64,000 bases of DNA from Paenibacillus lemnae. Its GTDB lineage: Bacteria > Bacillota > Bacilli > Paenibacillales > Paenibacillaceae. A program made the translations under genes and the position numbers. This document shows positions 1-9,724 of the stretch, piece after piece. The stretch's first letter is position 1. Every line of letters starts with the position of its first letter. The DNA lies in contig NZ_JABBPN010000007.1 in NCBI RefSeq assembly GCF_012933385.1, positions 120,766 through 184,765 of the forward strand, in the 5' to 3' direction. The notes under the pieces are model-generated. The model was not told the DNA's origin. It worked only from the letters and a program-made list of their open reading frames with translations, and made no database searches.

Positions 1-65
1 CAGTTGTTTACCAGTCCGCCATCACGGATGGTACAATCTACAATTTTGGTATGACTACTTTTCAT
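1..65 (-). CDS. HMGL-type (DRE-TIM) aldolase, N-terminal fragment
   Basis: Only the first 21 codons are inside the window; the gene runs off the left edge. It starts with ATG at 65 behind a good ribosome site (GAAGGGAG) and the protein begins MKSSHTKIVDCTIRDGGLVN. The D-C-T-I-R-D-G motif is the metal-binding first strand of the DRE-TIM metallolyase superfamily (HMG-CoA lyase, isopropylmalate synthase, 4-hydroxy-2-oxovalerate aldolase). The substrate cannot be told from this fragment. It is downstream of the leucyl aminopeptidase gene on the same strand but separated from it by a terminator, so it is probably a separate unit. Confidence 0.7.
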   Translation of the reverse strand, partial: MKSSHTKIVDCTIRDGGLVNN

Positions 66-130
66 CCAAGCTAAACTCCCTTCACCCCGGTTTTTCTCTC
101 CATCATACTTGAACGCCTTGCGAAAAGTAA

Positions 131-158
131 AGAAAAAAAGTCCGCAGATCGCGGACCT
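131..158 (-). terminator. Rho-independent terminator after pepA
   Basis: A 6-bp GC stem (GTCCGC/GCGGAC, 140-156) with a 5-nt loop is followed, on the minus strand, by a run of T. It lies 30 nt downstream of the aminopeptidase stop codon. Confidence 0.8.
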
Positions 159-185
159 TCTCCTTTGCAGGCTATATTAGCTGCT

Positions 186-1694
186 TTACATTTCCTGAGT
201 CCGAATCCATTCCGTAATCGTACGGACCATGACGCCGGTTCCTCCTTTGGGATTTACTCCTCGCTCTTTGGACATATAGGCAGTTCCGGCGATATCCAGA
301 TGAATCCATGGAAGACCATCCGCAAATGTCCCAATAAATAACCCTCCGGTAATGGCACCTGCCATTCGGCCTGTAGAATTTTTTACATCTGCCACGTCGC
401 TTTTCAGCATTTCCCAATATTCCGGATAGGAAGGCAAAGGCCATACTTTTTCCCCGGCTCTGCGGGAAGAAGAGATCAGCTCCTGCATAAATACATCATC
501 ATTCGTTACTGCTCCTGTCGCTACATCGCCCAAAGCTACGCCTACTGCTCCTGTCAATGTCGCTACATCAATGATGCGGTTTGCTCCAAGCTCTTTCGCG
601 TAAGACATCCCGTCTGCCAGGACCACTCTTCCTTCCGCATCCGTATTTAGTACCTCGATGGTGCGGCCGCTCATGGTGGTTACAATATCACCCGGTTTAA
701 ATGCTCTGCCGTCAGGCATGTTCTCTGCCGATGGCACGACCATCACAACATTGACCTTGGGACGCAGCTGCCCCAGCGCCTCCATGACGCCCAGAACGGC
801 TGCAGAACCGCCCATATCACAGATCATCTCTTCCATACCCGGAGCTCTTTTCAGCGACACACCGCCTGTATCAAACGTAATTCCTTTTCCAACCAGCCCG
901 ATGACGTCCTCCCAATGATCCGTTCCCTGGTATTTGATCACAATCATCCGGGGAGGGTTTACGCTGCCTTTGCCCACGGCCAGAACCCCGCCCATCCCTT
1001 TCTGCTCCATCATATGCTCATCCAGGATTTCAGTCTCCATCCCGTGACGTTCTGCGAGTGCGGAAGCCGCCGAGGCCAGCGCATCTGGGGTTAGTCTGTT
1101 ACCAGGCAGGTTGACCAAATCACGGGCAAGTATAACTGCATCCCCTGTTGCCTGTCCCCAGCCGGCTCCCTCCTCCCATGCTGCGTTAAACCCTGACTCA
1201 TGTACAGAGCTGTCAACGATATAGATCACCTCTTGCAGCTGCTTTTTGTCCGCCCCGTCTCTTTTGTACTCTTTAGCCCGATAAGCTCCCAGCACAAATC
1301 CTTCACAAAGGGCTTGTGCACAGACACGAACATCCTGCTCCAAGGTAAATTGCTGCATAGTGGACGGAATATCCATAGATAGACTCTGGGCTCCAATTTT
1401 GATTGCTGCCTTTGCAGCTTGGGCTGCGATCAAACGGAGTTCTTCGGATGACATCGGTCCATCTGTTCTCCCCATCAGTATGTAGGTTGTCAGGGAGTCT
1501 GCCGTTTGAAGCGGCAGGATATAGCTTTTGCCCGGAGCGGCTGTAAAGAGCCCTTTGTCCATCAAATTTCTTATTACCGGGTCCAATGCTGCACTTACCC
1601 CGCCATCCTGAATATCCTTTTTGCCCACCAGCAGCACATGTGCATCACTACTTGATTCATTCCATTGTTCTTTAGTCTGTAATGTCCATCTCAT
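186..1694 (-). CDS. pepA: Leucyl aminopeptidase (peptidase family M17)
   Basis: The protein is a 502-residue cytosolic leucyl aminopeptidase that removes N-terminal residues from peptides using two metal ions. The C-terminal catalytic domain shows the family signature NTDAEGR at residues 350-356, with the metal/catalytic lysines and aspartates in GKGITFDTGG (about 269-278), K282 and D293. Length matches the family. The ATG start has GGAGGGA 6 nt upstream. It follows the histidine kinase gene by 69 nt on the same strand and ends in a clear terminator. Substrate preference beyond the family is not visible. Confidence 0.96.
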   Translation of the reverse strand: MRWTLQTKEQWNESSSDAHVLLVGKKDIQDGGVSAALDPVIRNLMDKGLFTAAPGKSYILPLQTADSLTTYILMGRTDGPMSSEELRLIAAQAAKAAIKIGAQSLSMDIPSTMQQFTLEQDVRVCAQALCEGFVLGAYRAKEYKRDGADKKQLQEVIYIVDSSVHESGFNAAWEEGAGWGQATGDAVILARDLVNLPGNRLTPDALASAASALAERHGMETEILDEHMMEQKGMGGVLAVGKGSVNPPRMIVIKYQGTDHWEDVIGLVGKGITFDTGGVSLKRAPGMEEMICDMGGSAAVLGVMEALGQLRPKVNVVMVVPSAENMPDGRAFKPGDIVTTMSGRTIEVLNTDAEGRVVLADGMSYAKELGANRIIDVATLTGAVGVALGDVATGAVTNDDVFMQELISSSRRAGEKVWPLPSYPEYWEMLKSDVADVKNSTGRMAGAITGGLFIGTFADGLPWIHLDIAGTAYMSKERGVNPKGGTGVMVRTITEWIRTQEM

Positions 1695-1763
1695 TGCTGT
1701 CCCTCCATCTTGTCTTACATCGATTTATAGAATGATTATAGAACGACCATTACCCGTTTCTGC

Positions 1764-2888
1764 TTACTTCGCAACATGAATGAGTGGAAGCGTTATCATA
1801 AAGGTTGTCCCGGCACCGACCTGGCTTTCCACACCAATTGTACCTCCGTGGTTTCGGATAATCCGGTAACTAACCGATAAACCTAGACCCGTACCACCCT
1901 CTTTTGTTGTAAAAAAAGGATTGAAAAGATGATTCAGTGTATGCTGATCCATGCCGCCTCCATTGTCGGAAATTGTGATATTGACCTGTTCTCCAATCCG
2001 GCTGGCGCTGATCTCAATACGCCCCTGTCCATCATGATCATGTTTGCCGTCAATCGCATCCAGTGCATTTTTAACCAGATTTAATATCACCTGCTTGATC
2101 TGCTTCACATCCACAGAAATACTGCAGGCTTCCTCCACTTCACCAGCGCGCAGTTCAATCTGACACCCCTTCATCAGAGCTTCGCTTTCAGTAAGAAGCA
2201 CAACCTCCTTCAGGAGGGAGCGTACAGGAATAAGTGTGGTTTGAGGTGCTGAGGGCTTCGATGAATTCAGAAATTCGTAGATAATATCATTCGCGCGATC
2301 AATTTCCATCAAAATAATTCGGACATACTCGTCCTTTCCCAAATGGATCAAATGAGGCCGAAGGAGTTGAATAAATCCCCGAATCGAGGTGAGCGGGTTA
2401 CGTATTTCATGAGCGATCGAAGCTGAAATTTTCCCTAACATCGCCAGTTTGTCATTTTGGTATGCCGTTTGTTCGATTTGTTTGAACTCCGACACATCTT
2501 TTACACTGATGAGAAAATCACCTTCCATCTGATCGCCGTAAGTCATAGTAATGAGCCAGGATCGTCCGTACTCGTCCACTAGTTCATGAAATTTCTTCCG
2601 GTGGAAGACTGTCTCTCTGAAAATCCGTATAATTTTCTTCTTTTTGAAGCGTGTAATTCCCGGGTGGCGCAGCAGCTGAGTCAGCGTACAACCCGTTACG
2701 GATTTCCGGGGTACTCCCAGCAGCCTGGACATCTGAACATTAACAAAAGCCAGAACCCCATCGCTGTCAAAGAGGATGATCCCGCTGTCCAGATTCTCTA
2801 AAATGTTCTCGTACTTGTTTCTCACAAGCTGCTTATGATGAACAAGCCGCATATCCTGCAGCCCGGCTCGATGGATTTCACTCAGCAA
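1764..2888 (-). CDS. PAS-domain sensor histidine kinase (orphan, soluble)
   Basis: This 374-residue protein has an N-terminal PAS-like domain (about 20-135), a HisKA dimerisation domain with the phospho-accepting histidine H160 in SIAHEIRNPLTS, and a HATPase domain with N box (NLVKNALDAI) and G boxes (DNGGGMD, GGTGLGLS). No membrane segment is present, so it should sense a cytoplasmic signal. The start is TTG, with GGGGGGAG 6 nt upstream; no better ATG is available. No response regulator gene is nearby. The architecture resembles the sporulation kinases of Bacillus that feed the Spo0F phosphorelay, but that role is inference only. Confidence 0.9.
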   Translation of the reverse strand: MLSEIHRAGLQDMRLVHHKQLVRNKYENILENLDSGIILFDSDGVLAFVNVQMSRLLGVPRKSVTGCTLTQLLRHPGITRFKKKKIIRIFRETVFHRKKFHELVDEYGRSWLITMTYGDQMEGDFLISVKDVSEFKQIEQTAYQNDKLAMLGKISASIAHEIRNPLTSIRGFIQLLRPHLIHLGKDEYVRIILMEIDRANDIIYEFLNSSKPSAPQTTLIPVRSLLKEVVLLTESEALMKGCQIELRAGEVEEACSISVDVKQIKQVILNLVKNALDAIDGKHDHDGQGRIEISASRIGEQVNITISDNGGGMDQHTLNHLFNPFFTTKEGGTGLGLSVSYRIIRNHGGTIGVESQVGAGTTFMITLPLIHVAK

Positions 2889-3073
2889 GACGGCTCCCCC
2901 CTTTCTCCTTAAGATGAAATCGCCGAAACATTAAGGACATGGCAACAAAGAATGGACATTCCATGAACAGAGAGCAGAACCTCCCAGTACATTGGTATTT
3001 TCTCCATGATAGTCATGTTGTGGAAGAAACGTCAATCGGAGATACTGTCGAAATAGATCAGATGCTAAAAAAA

Positions 3074-3111
3074 CCTAGCAGACTCAGCTGGATCTTTTTA
3101 TCCTGCTAAGG
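3074..3111 (-). terminator. Possible intergenic terminator or RNA hairpin
   Basis: Read on the minus strand, CCTTAGCAG and CTGCTAGG pair across a loop of about 20 nt and are followed by seven T. It lies between the zinc-finger gene and the histidine kinase gene, 47 nt beyond another terminator, so it may end a short independent transcript or act as a leader. The rest of 2889-3156 shows no gene. Confidence 0.4.
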
Positions 3112-3156
3112 AATAATGTCAAATTGTAAAAAGCAGCTGTTCATTATAAATCTCCA

Positions 3157-3181
3157 CAAAAAAAGCCCCAGGCAGGGGCTT
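3157..3181 (-). terminator. Terminator after the zinc-finger protein gene
   Basis: A 7-bp stem AAGCCCC/GGGGCTT is followed by a T run on the minus strand, immediately after the stop codon of the gene ending at 3189. Confidence 0.8.
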
Positions 3182-3188
3182 GGTAATG

Positions 3189-3596
3189 TTATGCTTTCTG
3201 CTGAAGCTGCACTCTACGCTGACTCATGACTGCAAGCCGCCGCTTTAATTCTCTCTGCCACTTCTCATCATCCATCCACTTAGCGACCGCTAGGAGATCC
3301 AGGGACATGTCAATCTGACTCTGAACAACTTCTAGGGCATCTTCGGATTCCCGATTGACCACATTCTCAAAAATAGTCTCTTCATCTTCCATTACATAAT
3401 CCTGAAAATCCACATGAGAAGCACCGTCTCCGTGTGCGTATTCGGCTAATATCTCGTATTCATTCTCTACACGATGATGCACTTCTACACGGTGGCATAC
3501 CGGACAAAATAACAGGGGAACATTATGCACCTGGGTCCGATAATGTTTCAAAGAACCTTTTGTACCCACCATACTAGCTCCACAGCAAAAACTCAT
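3189..3596 (-). CDS. Small zinc-finger protein, function unknown
   Basis: The product is a 135-residue protein whose N-terminal 40 residues carry two cysteine pairs (CC at residues 4-5 and CPVC near 31-34), like YgiT-type zinc ribbons. The rest is acidic and then helical and basic. A GTG three codons upstream (3605) is inside the GGGGAGGG ribosome site, so the ATG at 3596, 6 nt after that site, is the more likely start. It is monocistronic, with its own terminator. I do not know a function. Confidence 0.75.
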   Translation of the reverse strand: MSFCCGASMVGTKGSLKHYRTQVHNVPLLFCPVCHRVEVHHRVENEYEILAEYAHGDGASHVDFQDYVMEDEETIFENVVNRESEDALEVVQSQIDMSLDLLAVAKWMDDEKWQRELKRRLAVMSQRRVQLQQKA

Positions 3597-3811
3597 ATTG
3601 TCCACCCTCCCCTGTCTCTATTCATTCACATGTTTTGATAATTGTATTCGCTTTCACGCTCTATGATTCCTTCAATTTTGCATCGAATTGTTAATTTTGA
3701 GTCTTTTGTCCCGGATTTATTATTAAAGTACTACTTATTTATCTTTATTATTCAAAGTGCTTGTATATATATCAACCGTCAATTCAAGAAGTTAAACATA
3801 TAACGGAAACG

Positions 3812-3856
3812 AAAAAGCTCCCGTTCCCTGCATCGGTCTGCAGGGAGTGAGAGCTT
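3812..3856 (-). terminator. Terminator after the peroxiredoxin gene
   Basis: A long imperfect stem (AGCTCTCACTCCCTGCA / TGCAGGGAACGGGAGCT) is followed by T5 on the minus strand. The flanking 3597-3811 has no gene; it is AT-rich promoter DNA for the zinc-finger gene. Confidence 0.85.
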
Positions 3857-3878
3857 CCAGTTTTAACAAAATTCAGTC

Positions 3879-4418
3879 TTACAGGTTTGTGTCGCCTGGC
3901 TTCCAGTTCATTGCACACAATCCGCCGGATTGCAGGGCTTGAAGAACACGAAGCGTCTCTTCTACACTGCGGCCCACGTCATTGTGGTTCACGACTTGAT
4001 ACTTCAGTTCGCCTTCTGGATCGATGATAAACAGGCCGCGCAAAGCTACCCCTTCTTCTTCGATCAGAACGCCATAATCACGAGCAACATTCTTTGTGAT
4101 ATCGGAAGCCAGCGGGAAGTTCAAAGTACCCAGTCCGCTTGCATCCTTGGAAGCATTAATCCAAGCTTTATGACTGTGAACAGAATCTACGCTTACGCCC
4201 AGAACTTCAGTGTCCAAAGTTTTAAATTGATCATATGCATCGCTCAAAGCTGTAATTTCAGTTGGACAAACAAACGTGAAATCCAGCGGATAGAAGAAGA
4301 ATACCAGCCACTTGCCGCGGTAGTCGGACAGGCTGACCTTACCAAAATCTTTGCCGTCTCCGGATACAGTTTCCATTGTAAAATCCGGTGCTGCTTTACC
4401 AACTAAACGTTCTGCCAT
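3879..4418 (-). CDS. Typical 2-Cys peroxiredoxin (AhpC/TSA family)
   Basis: This 179-residue thiol peroxidase reduces hydrogen peroxide and organic peroxides in the cytosol. The peroxidatic cysteine is C51 in DFTFVCPTE, and the resolving cysteine is C168 in GGLCAMNW near the C terminus, as in dimeric 2-Cys enzymes. It is closest in form to Bacillus YkuU. The ATG start has AAGGAGG upstream. The gene is transcribed from its own promoter (about 4498-4526), and a perfect PerR-type operator lies at 4546-4560, which fits peroxide control. There is no AhpF partner gene next to it. Confidence 0.95.
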   Translation of the reverse strand: MAERLVGKAAPDFTMETVSGDGKDFGKVSLSDYRGKWLVFFFYPLDFTFVCPTEITALSDAYDQFKTLDTEVLGVSVDSVHSHKAWINASKDASGLGTLNFPLASDITKNVARDYGVLIEEEGVALRGLFIIDPEGELKYQVVNHNDVGRSVEETLRVLQALQSGGLCAMNWKPGDTNL

Positions 4419-4497
4419 GCTTGATTTCCTCCTTAAGGTACATAAGCAAAATACTTATATATCGTAGAATTATGTTCCGGTGAACATTTCCTCTATG

Positions 4498-4526
4498 ATG
4501 TTATCATCGGGGCTTGGCAAAGTCAA
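4498..4526 (-). promoter_or_regulatory. SigA-type promoter of the peroxiredoxin gene
   Basis: On the minus strand TTGACT (-35, 4521-4526) and TAACAT (-10, 4498-4503) are separated by 17 bp, about 80 nt before the start codon. Confidence 0.6.
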
Positions 4527-4545
4527 GATTGTAGACATTATTTTT

Positions 4546-4560
4546 TTATAATAATTATAA
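4546..4560. promoter_or_regulatory. PerR-box operator, perfect 7-1-7 palindrome
   Basis: The sequence TTATAATAATTATAA matches the Bacillus PerR consensus TTATAATNATTATAA at all positions. It lies 20 bp upstream of the -35 of the peroxiredoxin promoter and 14 bp after the leuB stop codon. PerR is the iron-dependent peroxide-sensing Fur-family repressor. Binding is inferred from sequence only; Fur and Zur boxes share this general form. Confidence 0.7.
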
Positions 4561-4573
4561 TTAAGCGTTTTTA

Positions 4574-5656
4574 TTAAGATTTCCGAATGGCTTTCGCGAT
4601 CAGATCGCCCATTTCCGTTGTGCTGAGTGCCTTGCTCTTATCTGCTGCGATATCGGATGTACGGTGTCCTGCATCCAGAACCTCAGCTACTGCACGTTCA
4701 ATTGCATCCGCTGCTTCAGCATAACCGAAGGTCAGTCGATACATCAGGGCTACAGATAATATGGTTGCAATCGGATTCGCCAGACCTTGTCCTGCAATAT
4801 CAGGTGCAGATCCGTGAACCGGCTCGTACAATCCATAGCTGCCTTCACCCATCGATGCTGATGCCAGCATACCAATGGATCCTGTCAGCATAGCCGCCTC
4901 ATCACTCAAAATATCTCCAAACATGTTCTCCGTGACAATGACGTCAAAGCTGGACGGACGGCGCAGCAGCTGCATCGCACAGTTATCGACCAGCACATGC
5001 TCAAGTTCAATATCCGGATATTCCGGAGCAATTCTGTTCACCGTTTCACGCCACAGACGGGAAGTTTCAAGCACGTTAGCTTTATCTACGGAAGCCAGTT
5101 TCTTACGGCGTTTGCCGGCAATTTCGAAAGCTTGGCGCACGATACGCTCTACTTCAGACACATTGTATACACAAGTATCTACAGCTTCTTCGCCTCCAGC
5201 ACCTTCGCGTCTAAATTTCTCACCGAAGTATATACCGCCAGTAAGCTCACGAACAACCATCAAATCTGTACCTTCCAGAACTTCCGGCTTCAGCGTAGAG
5301 GCATCTTTAAGGCAGTCAAAGATCACGGCAGGACGCAGGTTGGAGAACAATCCAAGCTCCTTACGGATGCCGAGCAATCCGGTCTCCGGACGAAGTTCTT
5401 TCGAATTATTGTCCCATTTCGGGCCGCCTACAGCCCCTAACAGTACAGCATCTGCACTTTTGCAGACCTGCAGGGTTTCCTCCGGAAGCGGAGTCCCTTT
5501 CTCATCAATAGCAATGCCGCCGAACAGCGCATGTTCCATTGTAAAGGAATAACCGAATACCTCTTCGGTAACTTTGATAATTTTCTGTGCTTCAGCCACA
5601 ACCTCCGGACCGATTCCGTCACCGGATATTACTGCTATTTTTTTCGTTTCAGACAT
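4574..5656 (-). CDS. leuB: 3-isopropylmalate dehydrogenase
   Basis: This 360-residue NAD-dependent enzyme oxidises and decarboxylates 3-isopropylmalate to 2-oxoisocaproate, the third step of leucine synthesis. The N-terminal GDGIGPEV, the substrate loop VLLGAVGGPKWD (about 71-82) and the nucleotide-binding EPVHGSAPDIAG near residue 280 identify it. The ATG start has AAGGAG 9 nt upstream. It is separated from leuA by an aldo/keto reductase on the other strand, and leuC and leuD are not in the window, so leuB must have its own promoter in 5657-5870. I see no T-box there. Confidence 0.97.
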   Translation of the reverse strand: MSETKKIAVISGDGIGPEVVAEAQKIIKVTEEVFGYSFTMEHALFGGIAIDEKGTPLPEETLQVCKSADAVLLGAVGGPKWDNNSKELRPETGLLGIRKELGLFSNLRPAVIFDCLKDASTLKPEVLEGTDLMVVRELTGGIYFGEKFRREGAGGEEAVDTCVYNVSEVERIVRQAFEIAGKRRKKLASVDKANVLETSRLWRETVNRIAPEYPDIELEHVLVDNCAMQLLRRPSSFDVIVTENMFGDILSDEAAMLTGSIGMLASASMGEGSYGLYEPVHGSAPDIAGQGLANPIATILSVALMYRLTFGYAEAADAIERAVAEVLDAGHRTSDIAADKSKALSTTEMGDLIAKAIRKS

Positions 5657-5871
5657 TCTTATTCCACTCCTTCATTATGTACATCGTCCGCTATCATTCT
5701 AATTATTGTTGTAACATACCTGATCCAATATGACCAAGATATAGAATCTATGAACTTTATAAGATTTACCTATAACTCGACCATGCCGCACAACATTTGC
5801 TTAGATGAACAACCTTCACTACAATAGAAGAGGCAGGACTTACCAAAAATGATAAGGAGTTGATTGTAATC

Positions 5872-6852
5872 ATGCAGTATGCTTCCCTAGGTAAATCAGG
5901 TATGAAAGTAAGCCGGTTGTGTTTGGGCACGATGAACTTCGGACCGGAAACCGATGAACAGGAATCTTTCCGCATTATGGATGCCGCTGTGGATGCGGGT
6001 ATTAACTTCTTTGATACGGCCAATGTGTATGGCTGGGGCGAAAACTCCGGATTAACAGAGAGCATTATTGGCAGATGGTTTAAACAAGGCGGCGGGCGGC
6101 GTGAAAAAGTCGTGCTGGCTACTAAAATGTACGGTTCCATGAGTGATCCTCTGGACGGTCCCAATGACCAGGCAGGCCTCTCTTCGTATAAAGTCCGGCG
6201 TCATCTTGACGCTTCACTAAAGCGCTTGCAAACTGATCACATCGAGCTGTATCAAATGCATCACAGTGACTTATCCGTGACCTGGGACGAAATGTGGGGC
6301 GCTTTTGAGGTAGGGATCGCTCAAGGAAAGATCGGGTATGTCGGTTCAAGTAACTTTGCCGGCTGGCAGATTGCTGCCGCACAGGCGGAAGCGAAGAACA
6401 GACATTTTCTCGGACTGATATCCGAACAGCATAAATACAGTCTGAACTGCCGGCTGCCAGAGCTTGAAGTGCTCCCTGCAGCACAGCATTTCGGGCTGGG
6501 TGTCATTCCTTGGAGTCCGCTGGATGGCGGACTGCTCGGACGCAATGCCCTGAAGAAAATAGAGGGGACACGAAGCGGCGGAAACAGTGATCGTATCGAA
6601 AAGCACCGTCAGCAGCTGGAGCAGTTCGCTTCGCTGTGCCAGGAGCTGGGTGAACCACAGGATGTCGTTGCCCTGGCTTGGGTTGCCTCCAATCCGGCAG
6701 TGACCGCTCCGATTATCGGACCTCGTACCCTGGAACAGCTGGAAGGATCTCTTCGCTGCCTGGAAGTAACGATGGACGAGTCTGTCATGAAACGACTTGA
6801 TGAAATCTTCCCTGGGCCGGGCGGAAGTGCTCCTAAGGCATACGCCTGGTAA
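5872..6852 (+). CDS. Aldo/keto reductase
   Basis: This is a 326-residue NADPH-dependent oxidoreductase of the AKR superfamily. The catalytic tetrad is visible: D48 and Y53 (FFDTANVYG), K85 (ATKMYG) and H130 (YQMHHSD). The cofactor end is seen in PIIGPRTLEQLEG. The ATG at 5872 is preferred because the family starts MQYASLGKSGMKVS; the TTG at 5860 touches the AAGGAG ribosome site. It sits divergently next to leuB and convergently to leuA, so it splits the leucine genes. The substrate is not known. Confidence 0.93.
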   Translation: MQYASLGKSGMKVSRLCLGTMNFGPETDEQESFRIMDAAVDAGINFFDTANVYGWGENSGLTESIIGRWFKQGGGRREKVVLATKMYGSMSDPLDGPNDQAGLSSYKVRRHLDASLKRLQTDHIELYQMHHSDLSVTWDEMWGAFEVGIAQGKIGYVGSSNFAGWQIAAAQAEAKNRHFLGLISEQHKYSLNCRLPELEVLPAAQHFGLGVIPWSPLDGGLLGRNALKKIEGTRSGGNSDRIEKHRQQLEQFASLCQELGEPQDVVALAWVASNPAVTAPIIGPRTLEQLEGSLRCLEVTMDESVMKRLDEIFPGPGGSAPKAYAW

Positions 6853-6887
6853 GCACAAATCTCTAGACTGGAATCTTTATTACCGCA

Positions 6888-6930
6888 TAAAAAAGGAGGT
6901 GCTGCCGTTCATTGGCAGCACCTCCTTCTT
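6888..6930. terminator. Bidirectional terminator between the reductase and leuA
   Basis: A perfect 14-bp stem (AAGGAGGTGCTGCC / GGCAGCACCTCCTT) with a 7-nt loop is flanked by six A on the left, giving a strong T run for leuA on the minus strand and a weaker one for the reductase. Confidence 0.9.
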
Positions 6931-6938
6931 ATGTGTAT

Positions 6939-8477
6939 TTACAGTGTAACACGATCGCGTTTCCCAAACGTCTTGCGCTTCTCGATCAACTGGTTCACGG
7001 CATCCACATATGCCCGGGCACTGGCTTCAAGAATGTCTGTGCTCAGTCCGCGTCCTTGTGCACTCACATCATTCTGTGTCAGCAGCACATGAACTTCTCC
7101 TTGGGCATCCTTGCCTTGGGATACTGATTTAATCGAGTAGTCCGACAAGGTGACTTCTTCAGATGTCACTTTGTCGATCGCGTTATAGATGGCATCAACA
7201 GAACCGTTGCCTTCCGCCTCTTCCTCAATCGTTCCGCTATCGGTTTCCACAGTTACACGCGCGGTTGGCGTCGCTTCATTACCGAAGGTCACGAACATCG
7301 TTTTGAGGCGAAACACTTCCGGCGTATCAACGAGCTTCTCTTCCAGCAGCGCAAGAAGATCTTCATCCGAAACTTCTTTCTTCTTGTCAGCAAGCACCTT
7401 GAATTTCACAAAAGCCTCATTCACCTGTACTTCGCTGAGCTCATACCCTAATTCAAGCAGCTTCTCGCGAAACGCATGGCGTCCGGAATGTTTCCCGAGT
7501 ACCAGCTTGCTCTCCTTCAGGCCGATAGATTCCGGAGTCATAATCTCATAGGTGGTTTTCTCTTTCAGCATCCCATCCTGATGAATGCCCGATTCATGAG
7601 CAAACGCATTCGCACCTACAACGGCTTTGTTGCCAGGCACTACCATACCGGTCAGTTTGCTCACCAGACGGCTGGAACGCGCAATCTCAGTAAGTACTAA
7701 TCCGGTTTTGGCCTGGAAGAAGTCCTGACGGGTTTCCAGAGCCATCGCCACTTCCTCGATAGCTGTGTTGCCCGCACGCTCGCCGATGCCATTCACGGTT
7801 CCTTCGATTTGATCCGCCCCGTTCAGAATGGCGGCCAGCGTGTTCGCTGTAGCCATTCCCAGGTCATTATGACAGTGGGCACTGAGCTGCACCTTTTCAA
7901 TATCAGGCACATTTTCTTTCAAATACTTGAAGATCGCTCCATATTCTGCCGGGTTCAAGTAACCTACTGTATCAGGAATATTGACCACCTTCGCGCCTTC
8001 GCGCACGGCCATACCGACCACTTCGGCCATAAAGTCGAGCTCTGTCCGGCCAGCATCCTCCAGCGAGAACTCGATCTTGGAAAAATACTTTTTCGCGTAT
8101 CGAATAGCAGCCTGAGCGGTTTCCAGTACCTGCTCCTTCTCCATCCGAAGCTTAAACTTGCGATGAATGGGTGAAGTGGCCAGAAACACATGAATACACG
8201 GATCCTGTGCACCTTGGAGAGCTTCGCGGACCGCATCGATATCATGTTCTCTGGAACGGGATAAACCGATCACTGTGACGTCCTTTACAGCTCTTGCTAC
8301 GGCATTCACCGCGGCAAGGTCTCCTGGCGAAGCTGCCGGAAAGCCTGCCTCCATGCGATCGATTCCCAGCCTTTCCAGCTGGTGGGCAATTTCTACCTTC
8401 TCGCGGGTGTTCAGGTTTACGCCGGGTGACTGCTCTCCATCCCGCAGCGTTGTGTCAAAAACATAAATCTTACGCAT
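6939..8477 (-). CDS. leuA: 2-isopropylmalate synthase
   Basis: This 512-residue enzyme condenses acetyl-CoA with 2-oxoisovalerate, the committed step of leucine synthesis. The catalytic TIM barrel carries FDTTLRDGEQSPG (about 7-19) and the metal-binding HCHNDLGMA near residue 200; the C-terminal 120 residues form the leucine-binding regulatory domain. The ATG has GGAGGTG upstream. It is the last gene of the ilvB-ilvN-ilvC-leuA unit and ends at a strong terminator, so it should be controlled by the Leu T-box upstream of ilvB. Confidence 0.97.
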   Translation of the reverse strand: MRKIYVFDTTLRDGEQSPGVNLNTREKVEIAHQLERLGIDRMEAGFPAASPGDLAAVNAVARAVKDVTVIGLSRSREHDIDAVREALQGAQDPCIHVFLATSPIHRKFKLRMEKEQVLETAQAAIRYAKKYFSKIEFSLEDAGRTELDFMAEVVGMAVREGAKVVNIPDTVGYLNPAEYGAIFKYLKENVPDIEKVQLSAHCHNDLGMATANTLAAILNGADQIEGTVNGIGERAGNTAIEEVAMALETRQDFFQAKTGLVLTEIARSSRLVSKLTGMVVPGNKAVVGANAFAHESGIHQDGMLKEKTTYEIMTPESIGLKESKLVLGKHSGRHAFREKLLELGYELSEVQVNEAFVKFKVLADKKKEVSDEDLLALLEEKLVDTPEVFRLKTMFVTFGNEATPTARVTVETDSGTIEEEAEGNGSVDAIYNAIDKVTSEEVTLSDYSIKSVSQGKDAQGEVHVLLTQNDVSAQGRGLSTDILEASARAYVDAVNQLIEKRKTFGKRDRVTL

Positions 8478-8514
8478 GCTGACACCTCCTTGAAGTTCTT
8501 TGGCTTGATATAGT

Positions 8515-8551
8515 TCCGGCGGCAGGAACCATAAGGTCCCTAACCGCCGGA
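8515..8551 (-). promoter_or_regulatory. Long hairpin in the ilvC-leuA intergenic region
   Basis: TCCGGCGG and CCGCCGGA pair around an inner stem AGGAACC/GGTCCCT with a 4-nt loop. There is no T run, so it is not a normal terminator. In B. subtilis the ilv-leu mRNA is processed and a stable ilvC species accumulates, protected by 3' structure; this hairpin is in the right place for such a role, but that is inference. Confidence 0.6.
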
Positions 8552-8579
8552 GTGTGAATATTTAATTCAGTATACGCTC

Positions 8580-9698
<1,119 letters not shown>

Positions 9699-9724
9699 CT
9701 ACCTGAAGTTATAAAATATGAGCC

